From the NCBI RefSeq assembly GCF_000003605.2, contig NW_003126888.1:44734-77763 (forward strand): 33,030 bases of DNA, written 5' to 3'. This DNA is from Saccoglossus kowalevskii. Lineage: Eukaryota; Hemichordata; Enteropneusta; Harrimaniidae. Made by a program: the position numbers and the translations under genes. The notes beneath the pieces were generated by a model. It saw nothing but the letters and a program-made list of their open reading frames with translations, made no database searches and was not told where the DNA came from. This document shows positions 20,934 to 30,408 of this stretch, piece after piece. Every line of letters begins with the position of its first letter. The stretch's first letter is position 1.

Positions 20934-21049
20934 GAATCAACTTGTGGAACGAATCAACTTGTGGGACGAATCAACTAGTGAAACGACTAAACTTGTCAAA
21001 CAAATCGACTTGGGGCGAATTTACCTGTGTGACGAATTGACTGTCTCAG
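20934..21049 (+). repeat. 17-bp minisatellite, about 7 diverged copies
   Basis: Successive units read GAATCAACTTGTGGAAC, GAATCAACTTGTGGGAC, GAATCAACTAGTGAAAC, GACTAAACTTGTCAAAC, then increasingly diverged versions ending with GAATTGACTGTCTCAG. The first four units are exactly 17 bases. Divergence rises towards the right. Confidence 0.8.
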
Positions 21050-21573
21050 TGATCTGAAATTTTTAACATTGCATCATCAGGGTTTTTTCTAGAAAAAACT
21101 GCAAGAGGGAGCACTGCAATTCAGCGGCGCCACCAAGTGGGGGAGATAGGGTTCTCCCTACCAGGGTGTGGAGTTTTTGATAATTCTAAGTTAAAATTGA
21201 GCATTCTATTGCTTCCTTGGGGCCAAAATTACTATCACACAGGTCAGATGAAGACTGTGGCCACATGTGATCCTTGGTCAATCACAATTTTATGGTTGCC
21301 AGAGGATCTGCTCCCCAGGGTAAGGGGGCGCATGGCCATGGCATGAGGGCGCTGCGCCCTTGTTCCCTTGTTTAAAATATTCCTACATCATGAACATAGT
21401 TACTAATATCGAGAATAGAATATATATCATGTCATGTGAGTTTTTGCACAATAATCAATTTACGAAAAATGACATAAAACATGTTGATTTATCATCAATA
21501 CATCTCTGAAATTGCTGTGTATTTATAAATGCACACATTTTTACAACTTTGTTTCTAATTCTGTTTCTTTCAG

Positions 21574-21663
21574 TGGTACGCAATATGTATCAGTGATGTT
21601 GGTGACTACGAAGGAACCAAACAGAAAATAGCTAATGCATTTGTCATAAGAGACCATTTCCTG
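21574..21663 (+). CDS. RMDN1: RMDN1 exon 4 (residues 189-218)
   Basis: After the acceptor ctgtttctttcag it encodes WYAICISDVGDYEGTKQKIA followed by NAFVIRDHFL, ending at the donor CTG then gtgagt. It is phase 0 at both ends. Together with the HK ending exon 3 this restores the HKWYAI...SDVGDYEG block, which distinguishes RMDN1 from RMDN2 and RMDN3, whose equivalents lack the SDVGDYEG wording. Confidence 0.95.
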
Positions 21664-21742
21664 GTGAGTTCACAACAGTTCTTTCAAAACAAAAGATACA
21701 ATTAACTTTACATGTAAAGGACAAATATATATATAAGGTGCA

Positions 21743-22069
21743 ATCCTCGGGGGCGGAGCTACGTCACAGACGTTCCACGTTGCTAAGACGCGCACCACTG
21801 TACATGCATTTCTATGGGCTCTGTGCGCGCTGCTGTGGAACACTGGTCGAGTCGGTGAAAATTCGAGAAAACAACACAAACTCAACTTTGAAGTAATCCT
21901 GAACAACCAAATTCATATATGTTACACACGTAGGGCTAATCTTGTTACGCTGTTCAGGGGACTCTCAACAACCATTGCAAAGTAACGTTTTCTGCGAGTT
22001 TTTGGTCTTTGTTTTCACCGCGAGGGTTGCCAGGCGGTAGAAAATGCCCGGATGTCCGCCCCCGAGGAT
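21743..22069. mobile_element. GC-rich MITE with perfect 15-bp terminal inverted repeats (327 bp)
   Basis: ATCCTCGGGGGCGGA at 21743-21757 is exactly the reverse complement of 22055-22069. The interior contains several CpG-containing words (ACGTCACAGACG, GTGCGCGC, ACCGCGAGGG), unlike the AT-rich intron around it. No clear target duplication and no coding capacity. It lies about 80 bases downstream of exon 4. Confidence 0.72.
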
Positions 22070-23281
22070 ACACATCTCACAAGCGCCACTAGAGGGCAGT
22101 CATGCAGTGTTGTAGTAGTTATAGCAGCTGTGGTAATCTGATGTTTCATTGTAGTACGTTTCACCTGTGAATTGTAAAGCCGTCAGTCCAATCAATCTCC
22201 TGTCATCACAAGATGTGTCTGTCTGTTTAATAAATAATGACCTTTGAACTGCTTGCAGTATGATAAATAATCTGGTTTTTTTCATGTTTGAATAATACTG
22301 AGTTTATACAGCCATTTATTCTCTGTATTATATCGCCTGTGAACTGCATTAATTTTGCAATAGATAAATTTCTCGAGCTATTAAAAATTATAAAATTTTG
22401 TAGCAGTGAGTATTTCTCAGGGGATTCTATTCTGCAAAATTCGACCTCCATGAATGCCGAAAAATCATCAAATCATGAAAATTAAGCGGTTTATAGTACT
22501 CTACCTTTGTTTTGGTACGTTAGTGAGTACTCTAATTAAATATGAGAAGGTATAACAAACTCTGTATAACATATATATTTCTGTTAATGTTGGGGGTCTG
22601 CAAGCCGGCATTATATTTTGTCGGTATCCCCTTGTCCATCTTATCCTGTGGGAAATCTAATTCTGTTGATCAGCTTAAAAAAATCAAACACACTGGCCTT
22701 TGTACAGCTCAGAGTATCTATTGTATATTTCACAATAACGATGTAATGCTGACTTGCCTTGCTCCAACAGACATATGACTTTATGGGGAGAGAATCCTCT
22801 TATCGTAACAGCAGTGTTCAATCATCACAGTTCCCTCTGTTGAGTAATGTAGTAGTCTCCTAGATTCTATATGCCACCAGCATGTACTGTAACCAATTTT
22901 ATTTCTTAAATGTTTGTGAATTTTTAGCTTCGCTGTCAATTTCGTCGAGTGGAGCTAATCATATTACTGTTTTTTTTCAAAAACCACATATCTACTTTGA
23001 TACATAACATACCTCAGCTACCTCAGATAGACCTGTTTTACATTTTGTGACGATAACTCCAATTCTCCAATTGGAATGTGCATTGTTAACAGCGAAGCTT
23101 TATCAGCCAAGAGGCTTCTATTTTGTGATTCACATAAAGCTTGCAGCAATTAAAAGCTGCTTTAGTGTTCACGCAGAATGTGTTGGAATTCTTGTAAATG
23201 TTGCACATAACATGCCATGCTCCTATGTATAATTCCAGTCTTTCAGGCAGTTCTCAGGGCAGTTTGCTTCAAATTCAAATA

Positions 23282-23473
23282 CTGTGGAATACTTTATTTT
23301 CGCTGGAATTAATTTTCGCTGAAAAGGCTTTTTTGGGCGTTTTGTATGGAACTTATTTTCACTGATTTTTGATGAATTTAATGTGAAATATAGGAAAAAA
23401 AGTATATTCGCTGGATTTTATTTTCACGGAATCATCCATTCAGCAAAAATAGCGAAAATAAAGTATTCTACAG
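23282..23473. mobile_element. palindromic MITE, CTGTAAAA-end family, type 2, copy 1
   Basis: It starts CTGTGGAATACTTTATTTTC and ends with the complement of CTGTAGAATACTTTATTTTC, with TA outside both ends. Repeated TTTTCGCTGG words pair with GCGAAAATAAAG words. It aligns end to end with 27829-28036. Confidence 0.78.
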
Positions 23474-23934
23474 TATTGCACTTACTGAGCTATGCATCAT
23501 GGGATACAACTTTTCAATATAATGGAAAACTTATTATCACACTGAAAATTCACTGTCGATTTGATTAAGTGCTTTCCTGATTGCTTTGATAAATCATGTG
23601 TAGATTCTTTGGATTTATTCATTTCATGACGATATCTTTAATTCTCTAATTTTAGAGATTTCTTCTTGAAAATGTTTTGCTCTAATGTAGGTACTTTGGG
23701 TTGCACCTTTATCCGATAGTTCATTTTGTGATGATAACTTTTTTGGTAAAAGCTTGTTAATTTTATGACGATTTTAATTCTATCATTTTTGTGAATAATC
23801 TGTCATTTTTGGTAAATTATGTTTTTTATTGAAAGCATTCTAGCTAGATTACTTTGATATTGTATATGAGGTACCTTCTCTGGACCTCTATCAGCTTTAT
23901 GTCAATTTGTTATCATTTTGTTTTTTCCTCCCAG

Positions 23935-23990
23935 AAAGCTATAGAATTAAACCCAAGTGATGCCACATCCATTCATTTAATGGGACTATG
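23935..23990 (+). CDS. RMDN1: RMDN1 exon 5 (residues 219 to part of 237)
   Basis: After the acceptor ttttttcctcccag it encodes KAIELNPSDATSIHLMGL plus two bases of a Trp codon, then donor gtaagt. This is the TPR-like KAIELNP helix of the family. Phase 0 in, phase 2 out. Confidence 0.93.
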
Positions 23991-24453
23991 GTAAGTTTAA
24001 TTAAGTATATCTAAAGAGATTTCAAAAAGAAATTTATTTTTCTTTTCATGTAGTCTCATGCACTGTTTGCCTTTGCAATTCACTGCGTTACAACACTGTG
24101 TAGTTATTGTGACATTTGAGTTCTTTATCACTATATACATTATAAACAATATTGTTTTGGGCATTTGACTGCGAACTGCACATTGTTTTTTACCAGATTT
24201 GCCTAGATCTTCTGAACCAGAGTAACCAAACAGAATTGCAGATTATGTAAATGTTGAAAAACAGCATAAACTGTCGCATTTTGTTTATAACTTTAATTTT
24301 TAACTTATTCACCCAGACATTCCATCTCTCAGGTACATTTGAATGACAAGTATCACATGGGCAGCACTATTCTGTTTGAAACATGTATCAGGGGTCAAAA
24401 TAAAAAAAAAATACCTGGTTGTTCACATGAAAATGTAGTTGTCCAATAATTTT

Positions 24454-24696
24454 TGACCCTTTCACCACCAGTTCCCTCTTTTCATCACAAATTCACAAAA
24501 TAATCCTATTTATAGTCTGCTCTTTCCTTCAGAAGATTGGGACAAAAATGGCCACATGTTTTGAGTAAAAATTGAAAACTGACCCAAATTTTTTCTGTTG
24601 GCTCCAAAATTAAGGTTCATTTCCAGAAATATTGAAGAATATAAGAAAAAAGTGCAGAAAAATGTGTGCGAGAAAGTCTGGTGGTGAAATAGTTAA
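24454..24696 (+). repeat. CACCACCAG repeat, copy B (uninterrupted)
   Basis: It runs from TGACCCTTTCACCACCAG to CTGGTGGTGAAATAGTTAA, about 243 bases, same orientation as copy A. It shows the pre-insertion sequence TTCCCTCTTTTCATCAC where copy A carries a MITE. Confidence 0.75.
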
Positions 24697-25164
24697 TCTA
24701 AACAAACATTACAAATTCCTGGCTTACTAGTAGTATATCTCCATATATCTGGAGGCGAGTAGCAATGTTTGAAACTGATTTTTTTCCCAGCAAAATGATA
24801 AAACTTCACTGGACTTATAGTTTTTATAGCATATAAATAAAAGGAAAATTTATTGACTCCATGGGCAACCAGTTTCAAGATTTGGTTGTCCCACGGCCTA
24901 GGACAATGGGACTTGCGCCTATTTTGAACCATGTGCATATGGTTTCACATGCCAGCCATAGAGGTAGACCATGAAACCATCAAGAGATTTGTGACACTTG
25001 TAGATGCTCTCTTGCAACACCGGTGATGATTGTCACCACTGTCGGGTTCAGTGTGTGATGCATTGATTGACAGGCACACTATTATTCCGCTAATCAACAT
25101 TAATGTCTTGATAGTTTAGAAAACTTCGCAATTTTACATTTCATATTTTTTTGAGATTTTTATG

Positions 25165-25488
25165 ATGGCGTTGCAAGACAGCGTCAAAAGTGCTCTAAAG
25201 ATACTAGGCTATACATTGCTTTGGGAATATGGTCGCGATGTTTTTGTGAGTGTGCCCACTGGCAGTGTAAAGTCCCTAACCTTCTGAATTACGTATTTCT
25301 GCCCGGACTTCAAGCTTTACAGAAATTTCTATGAACGTCCAATAGTATCTCTACTGGTGGCTTTTATGGAAGAACAAGTACACAAAATGATGGAACGCGG
25401 CCTAAAAGCTGTCTACATCAATGGCGATGGGGTTCAGATTAAAGGCGTCAGTCAAATCCTGTGATATGTAAATTACGTCAAGAGAACC
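25165..25488 (+). pseudogene. broken RecQ-like DEAD/DEAH helicase fragment
   Basis: The first piece (25165-25287) reads MALQDSVKSALKILGYTLLW, then GRDVFVSVPTGSVKSLTF and a stop. This is the motif I (Walker A) region of RecQ-type helicases, with the usual PTGxGKS altered to PTGSVKS and the Q-motif segment between LGY and GRDVFVS deleted. A shifted frame from 25284 reads LNYVFLPGLQAL. A third frame (25321-25488) reads RPIVSLLVAFMEEQVHKMME followed by RGLKAVY, matching the motif Ia region (SPLxALMxDQV) and the RG-x-A-x-Y that follows. Two frameshifts, a stop and loss of a key Gly rule out function. Such helicase fragments are often carried by repeated elements in invertebrate genomes, so origin in a mobile element is likely but not proven. 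Sense-oriented within RMDN1 intron 5. Confidence 0.7.
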
Positions 25489-25571
25489 CTTGCAAAGGTT
25501 TCGCAGTAACCTGTCTTTCGGCATTTATTCACTCACATAATATTTTATTTTATTGAAAATTTTATTGGGCC

Positions 25572-25795
25572 CATAATCTGATCAATATATTTAATAGCCC
25601 TATATGATCATGTGACCTCATTAACATGCACAATTATTATATCTAGAGCACTATTGCAGTTAGGCATTCAACAAGTGCTTCCTTGAAAACATTTGGCTTA
25701 TGATTTGATCAACATATTTGACAACCATACATGCCTAACTATCAAATCTGGAACACTGTTGCAGACATCGATGTTCAACCAGTGCTTGTAATGAA
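25572..25795 (+). repeat. degenerate tandem duplication, unit about 110-125 bases
   Basis: ATCTGATCAATATATTTAAT ... GCACTATTGCAG ... TTCAACAAGTGCTT in the first unit corresponds in order to ATTTGATCAACATATTTGAC ... ACACTGTTGCAG ... TTCAACCAGTGCTT in the second. No coding sense. Confidence 0.55.
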
Positions 25796-26198
25796 TGTGC
25801 AAGGTGTTCTGACATCTCTGTTGGCTTTCTTGTTATATCACTTAAGAGCCATCTTGAATCCTGCACCACATCAGATCATTTGATTGGGTGGTGGCCCTGA
25901 ACCATGAATTGTCAAAGGGGCACTCCCAGTTAAGACTAATCGCACAACAAATTTACTTTCTTACAATGGATAACAAAAGATAGATTAACTTTGTAAACAA
26001 CATAAACAATAGGGTCCCATGATTCTTTGGTGCAATCCCTGGGCTTGGAAGGTTCCCCTTTAAACACATGCTATTTTGTGGCAATCCAGTACCTGCTTGG
26101 GCATATCATAGCGAACAATATACGTATATGGAAATACTGTTAACCAATCAAATTTCTTTGCTAGGAATTCTCACCATTTAATTTGGGGTGCAAGTAGC

Positions 26199-26522
26199 GT
26201 GACATGATTCCAAGATCCTGTTTCAATCTCGCTCTCGCATAAGCGTTCCCAACTCAGAACAATGCGAATGCGCACGCCCAAGGTAATTAGGATACTGGGA
26301 GGTCCAGGTGGATCAAAATAGCTGCTCACGATATGACGGATTACGAGAACTATATTTTCTGTACATTTTCGATGTATTACATTTTTTCACTATGATAGTG
26401 GTAAGACATGCTTTATTGTTTTATTACAAACCTTGAACATTGATATATGTCATGTCAGAAGGTCATAGCATCAGTCTCGCTATCTACGAGATGAGACTTG
26501 AATGGGATCTTGACATGATGTC
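26199..26522. mobile_element. inverted-repeat element (about 320 bp)
   Basis: The left arm GTGACATGATTCCAAGATCC and the reverse complement of the right arm GTGACATCATGTCAAGATCC match closely and stay similar for about 40 bases into CTCGC/CTCATCTCG. The element abuts the dispersed repeat copy at 26534-26571. No target duplication is seen. Confidence 0.6.
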
Positions 26523-26533
26523 ACCATACAGTA

Positions 26534-26571
26534 CTATGCGCGTTGCAAACCCCAAGTAATGTACCTCTGTT
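26534..26571 (+). repeat. dispersed repeat fragment, copy B
   Basis: It matches 8584-8621 at 35 of 38 bases. Here it directly follows the inverted-repeat element, and the leftward extension of similarity reaches that element's right arm, so both may belong to one composite family. Confidence 0.65.
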
Positions 26572-27828
26572 AAGACATACTTGAGACAACATTTCTCAAA
26601 AGCTCTGTGACACAGCGTTTTTCGCACCTCAGTGAAAAATTCGCAAATTTAACCGTCACTGGCTATTTATCACTCATGAAATTAAAATGCTTTTCAATAT
26701 TTTGATTTCAGTAAGAATTATTCGTGTGATTAAACCTGAACCTGGTTTTATCGAGTAATGTGTTTAAAAGTATAAGCCTCGAACAATTTGTTTAATATCA
26801 TAATCAATACTGAACTAATTGCATTTGAGTACATTGTTTTGAGTTACCTGAGTTAGTCTGTGTAATGTGATATATGAAATAAGATAGGTGTTACTATTTC
26901 CACAGCTGTTGTACATGCGTAATCTTTTTTTTTCATCAAATGTGCCACTAAGAGGATTCGACAGGGTCAGCTGACTGAATGAGAGCATAACAGAGTTGAA
27001 TAAATAGCTTTTTTTTATTCCTTCCATCTGGTTTATTCCAATCCCAAACTCTCAGCTGTTATCGTTTGTTGGCTTAAATTCCAACGTACAAATAATGACT
27101 TTATTGACAACTTTTTGGTCATTTTATGTTTAATACCAACCACTGCTGTCTCATTTTTTCTTTTTTTTCAATGGCTAATTTTATTAAAAGGTGTGAAATA
27201 AAATGTATGTAGAGCTGAGCTTCAGTAGTCATGCTCTTTTTATTTTCATAAATGCTGATTTAGGTATCTGACTTTCACACAAGATTTTGCTACCGGTATT
27301 CATAAAGGTGATTTTTCCAATGACTGTCCATTGTCTGCCTTCTGTGTTAAATTTTGGTGTAAATGACTTTTTCTTGAATACCACCTACACAATTGCTTTT
27401 GATACTTGATGTGCATTTTGTACTGATAATGTCAAATTTCTGATTTTAACAAATATTTTGTAATTTTTGTTTAAAAAATGCTATTTTCACTACTATGAAC
27501 CTAATTGCTATGATACTTTGATAATTGATATGTAGATACTTTCAGCAGAATCCCATAAACTGCCATGGTTGTGATATGACAAAAACACTGATAATGATAA
27601 CTATGGCAAATAACTGTAAATTACTATATTTTAGCTAATCTTGCTTCATACACATCATGATTGATACAATTTGACTGTAAAGTCGTTTGTTTTGAATTTA
27701 GCACTTCACAACAATCTATTTTGCCTTTATTGAATGGGGTCACCACCCATCGTCCACAACACTGGTTTATTTCTGTTCCTGATCTCACTGCCACAAGACT
27801 ACTGTTATGAACTGTTTGTGATGAAGTA

Positions 27829-28036
27829 CTGTAAAATACTTTATTTTCGTTTGGAAATAATTTTTGCTATTTTCGCTGAAAGAATGATTCAGTGAAAATA
27901 AAATCCAGTGAATATACCTTTTTTCCTATATTTTACATTTAACTTGTCAAAAATTAGAGAGAATAAATTCCATACAAAGCACCAAAAATGTCTTTTCAGC
28001 GAAAATTAATTCCAGCTAAAATAAAGTATTTTACAG
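27829..28036. mobile_element. palindromic MITE, CTGTAAAA-end family, type 2, copy 2 (208 bp)
   Basis: It starts CTGTAAAATACTTTATTTTC and ends GTATTTTACAG, with TA on both sides (27827-27828 and 28037-28038). The arms are nearly complementary over about 70 bases each. It matches 23282-23473 along its length. Confidence 0.8.
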
Positions 28037-28259
28037 TATTAGGCTGAAACAAAAAAAATCCTTGCATTTTCAAAATGTCTTTCTCAAGGCTTTCATGAAT
28101 TGTTAATTCCAAATGGCTGTCGTGGTGGCTTCTATGCTATGAGGATATCGGAAATATGAAAAATTCATTTTTCAGACCTTCTCAACTCAAGGAGTACATG
28201 TAAAAAAAATATCAAGAAATGTTATACATGAAGTTTATACAGTTCTCATTTCATTCTAG

Positions 28260-28347
28260 GTGCTTTACGTTTGCCGAGATGCCCTGGTACCAACAGAAGA
28301 TTGCTACTGTTATATTTGCAAAACCACCAGAATCCACTTACAATGAG
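28260..28347 (+). CDS. RMDN1: RMDN1 exon 6 (residues 237-266)
   Basis: Acceptor ttcattctag; the first base completes the Trp codon from exon 5. It then encodes CFTFAEMPWYQQKIATVIFA and KPPESTYNE, ending at donor GAG then gtaaaa. The FAEMPWYQ motif is characteristic of RMDN1. Phase 2 in, phase 0 out. Confidence 0.95.
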
Positions 28348-28842
28348 GTAAAATTACATTTATTTTTTCATGTTTTAACCAAGTGTTTATTTTAAAAGTG
28401 ATTAGATAATTAGATGCACGCTTACCTGAACATGGTGATGTCAGAAAATGGAGCTACAGAATTTTTTGAGATTATTTCAACGTTTACAACAGTACAGTTT
28501 TATAACTTCTTTGAAACTTTAACCTTTCAACCACCAGACTTTCTCGTTCAAATTTTTCTGCACTTTTTTCTTATATTCTTCGATATTTCTGGAAAAGAAC
28601 CCCAATTTTGGAGCCAACAGACAAATTTGAGTCAATTTTCAGTTTGTACAAAAAACATTTGGCTATTTTTTTCGGAATCTTCTGAAGAAAAGTTGCTGAC
28701 TATAAACGGGACTATTTTGAGAATTTATGATGAAAAGAGGGAACTGGTAGTGAAAAAGTTAAACAGGTTGTGTTCAACATAATAGTAGATTAAAGTTGGA
28801 GGGAAAATGTACGTAACTTGGGACTTGGAATTTATTTTTCAG
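28348..28842. other. RMDN1: RMDN1 intron 6
   Basis: 495 bases, the shortest intron. About half of it is CACCACCAG repeat copy C, which accounts for the 122-codon open frame across 28414-28782. Confidence 0.65.
28519..28762 (-). repeat. CACCACCAG repeat, copy C (inverted relative to A and B)
   Basis: It runs from TTAACCTTTCAACCACCAG to CTGGTAGTGAAAAAGTTAA and aligns in reverse complement to copies A and B (words such as TTGGAGCCAACAG and GGAATCTTCTGAAG). It fills half of a 495-base intron between two conserved exons. Confidence 0.72.
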
Positions 28843-28873
28843 GCACTTACATATTTTATGAGAGCTGAAAATG
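28843..28873 (+). CDS. RMDN1: RMDN1 exon 7, 31-base micro-exon (residues 267-276)
   Basis: Acceptor tttatttttcag, then codons for ALTYFMRAEN plus one base of a Val codon, then donor gtgagt. The peptide matches the family ALGYFHRAEQ-type helix and joins VDPNF in exon 8. Phase 0 in, phase 1 out. Too short to be found by ORF length. Confidence 0.9.
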
Positions 28874-29151
28874 GTGAGTGACATCTACTTGAATAAATTT
28901 GCATAATGATGTATATGACTAAAAAAATGTTTTTCATCTGATTTTTCTCATGGATTTTCATTAGTTTCTGTCAGCCTGTAGTTTTGTTATCCGGGAATGC
29001 AGAGAGATGAAGATTGTGACCGGCAATTTCTTGGTTTAGTAATTCTATATTTGAATTTGTGCATGTCAGTGAAAAAGTTTTTCTGTATCCTGATTAGTGA
29101 CCCTGAAAGAAAACACCCAGAAGTCATACTTTGTGTCTAAATAATGTAAAG

Positions 29152-29215
29152 GCGATATCAGTTGGTTGAGAAAGGTGTTGTCCTGAGTGGTCGCAGACCA
29201 AGCCACTATGTAATT
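29152..29215 (+). repeat. weak tRNA-derived SINE head candidate
   Basis: A box A-like TATCAGTTGGTTGAG is followed by a box B-like GGTCGCAGACC about 35 bases later, reminiscent of a tRNA-derived head. No target duplication or clear tail was found, so this is tentative. Confidence 0.25.
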
Positions 29216-30408
29216 GATCAATTTGGACCTATCGAATTGAAGTCAGTGCAGAGCCTGTTACAGTTGGCATGGAGGCCATACTAGCTCTGAAGTCTGATGG
29301 GGCAGAAATAAATTTTGAGCCACCATGTGCGAGAGAGGATGTGTAACCCTGTGGTTCATTGATCTATTAACTCCCCAAAGAAGTGATTATTATATACAGG
29401 TGTTACAAATTCTACTTCTCTGTTGGTCCCTCCTAGTCTTTTGGCAATGAGTTTGTGTGGAAGAGTAGATATGATGTTGATTTAAAAGTGCAGTTCGGGA
29501 TTGTATAACTTCATTTATCGACCTTGGAAGGGGAGAACGATGACCCATGTTTTTGTCTCAGTAACAACAAGAAAATACAAGACTCTGAGATGGTCTGTGA
29601 CCAATTAAGCCATTTCTGACTAGTTACATGACGATCCAGATCTCAAGCAAACTCGATGGAAGCCATATCATCTCTACAAGAGTTTAATTGTCAATTCTTG
29701 CAGTGGAATTATATAAAGACCACAACGTGTGATAGAGGGGCTGTAATGTGGTGATTCACCACCATTCTCTCGAAGTGGGTATTTTGAAAATATCATTGAG
29801 GGGCCATGGGGGAAAAACCCAAAAAACAAATTTGCACCAGTCTATCTACCTTCTTGAGTATAATGTTTAAGCAATGCCAAGTAAAGTGATACCAAGCGCA
29901 GGATGACTGAAATTAATCGTGGTATCCCACTGAAATGGCATCCTAGTGTTGCAATGCAACACTGCTGTCGTGGCTGAGGATTTTATTTGAAATAGAAGAC
30001 TAGTCAAAACACAGGGGATTCCAGACATATATAATTCTAAAAAGTAAAGTGACATAAACTGGGCAACAAAGCAATGCAGTTTCAATTATTATATTTTTTT
30101 TAATAGTAAATTTAGTAGATCTACTTAATTAATATTCCGCTTAAAAAATTGAAGTGAGACAACTTTCCTGAACAATTATCCTGAAATCATCCTGATAAAG
30201 TTATGAGGCGCATAAAACGTCTTTAAATTTTTTGAAAAATGGCTGGTACAACAGAGGTTCACCGAGCAAGTGTCTCAGAAACGGATAATATGGAGCTGGT
30301 AGCAAACAAAGAAATTTGGATCAACATGTTCAATTTGACATACGATAAAATTAATCTGACACTATCTATCTGCTTCTCCACCTAGAAAGTGAGCTTCGCT
30401 ACCTGATA

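Larger units (their letters stand above)
17462..21573. other. RMDN1: RMDN1 intron 3
   Basis: 4.1 kb and repeat-rich. It holds a bulged hairpin (18611-18643), a remnant of the TCCCCGTT family (about 19042-19250), a CACCACCAG repeat with a nested MITE (19306-19745), a tRNA-derived SINE (20027-20482), a 17-bp minisatellite (20934-21049) and a G-rich, repeat-like stretch (about 21076-21370) that includes the 16-base palindrome TTTTTTCTAGAAAAAA. No exon is seen. Confidence 0.6.
21664..23934. other. RMDN1: RMDN1 intron 4
   Basis: 2.3 kb, no exon seen. Holds a GC-rich inverted-repeat element (21743-22069) and a type 2 CTGTAAAA-family MITE (23282-23473). The rest is AT-rich unique-looking sequence. 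Confidence 0.6.
23991..28259. other. RMDN1: RMDN1 intron 5
   Basis: 4.3 kb, the longest intron. It contains CACCACCAG repeat copy B (24454-24696), a broken RecQ-like helicase fragment (25165-25488), a tandem duplication (about 25572-25795), an inverted-repeat element (26199-26522), copy B of a dispersed repeat (26534-26571) and a type 2 MITE (27829-28036). No further RMDN1 exon fits, because exons 5 and 6 join to make a complete Trp codon and a continuous family motif. Confidence 0.6.

Noticed and set aside
21076-21370. G-rich stretch with TTTTTTCTAGAAAAAA palindrome and a 69-codon frame (21137-21346)
   Set aside because: It looks like part of an interspersed repeat, but I could not define matching ends, so I do not call it an element.
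28414-28782. 122-codon open frame on the plus strand within RMDN1 intron 6
   Set aside because: It coincides with the inverted copy of the CACCACCAG repeat. The homologous copies A and B do not keep the frame, and the peptide is Phe/Leu-rich without recognisable domains.
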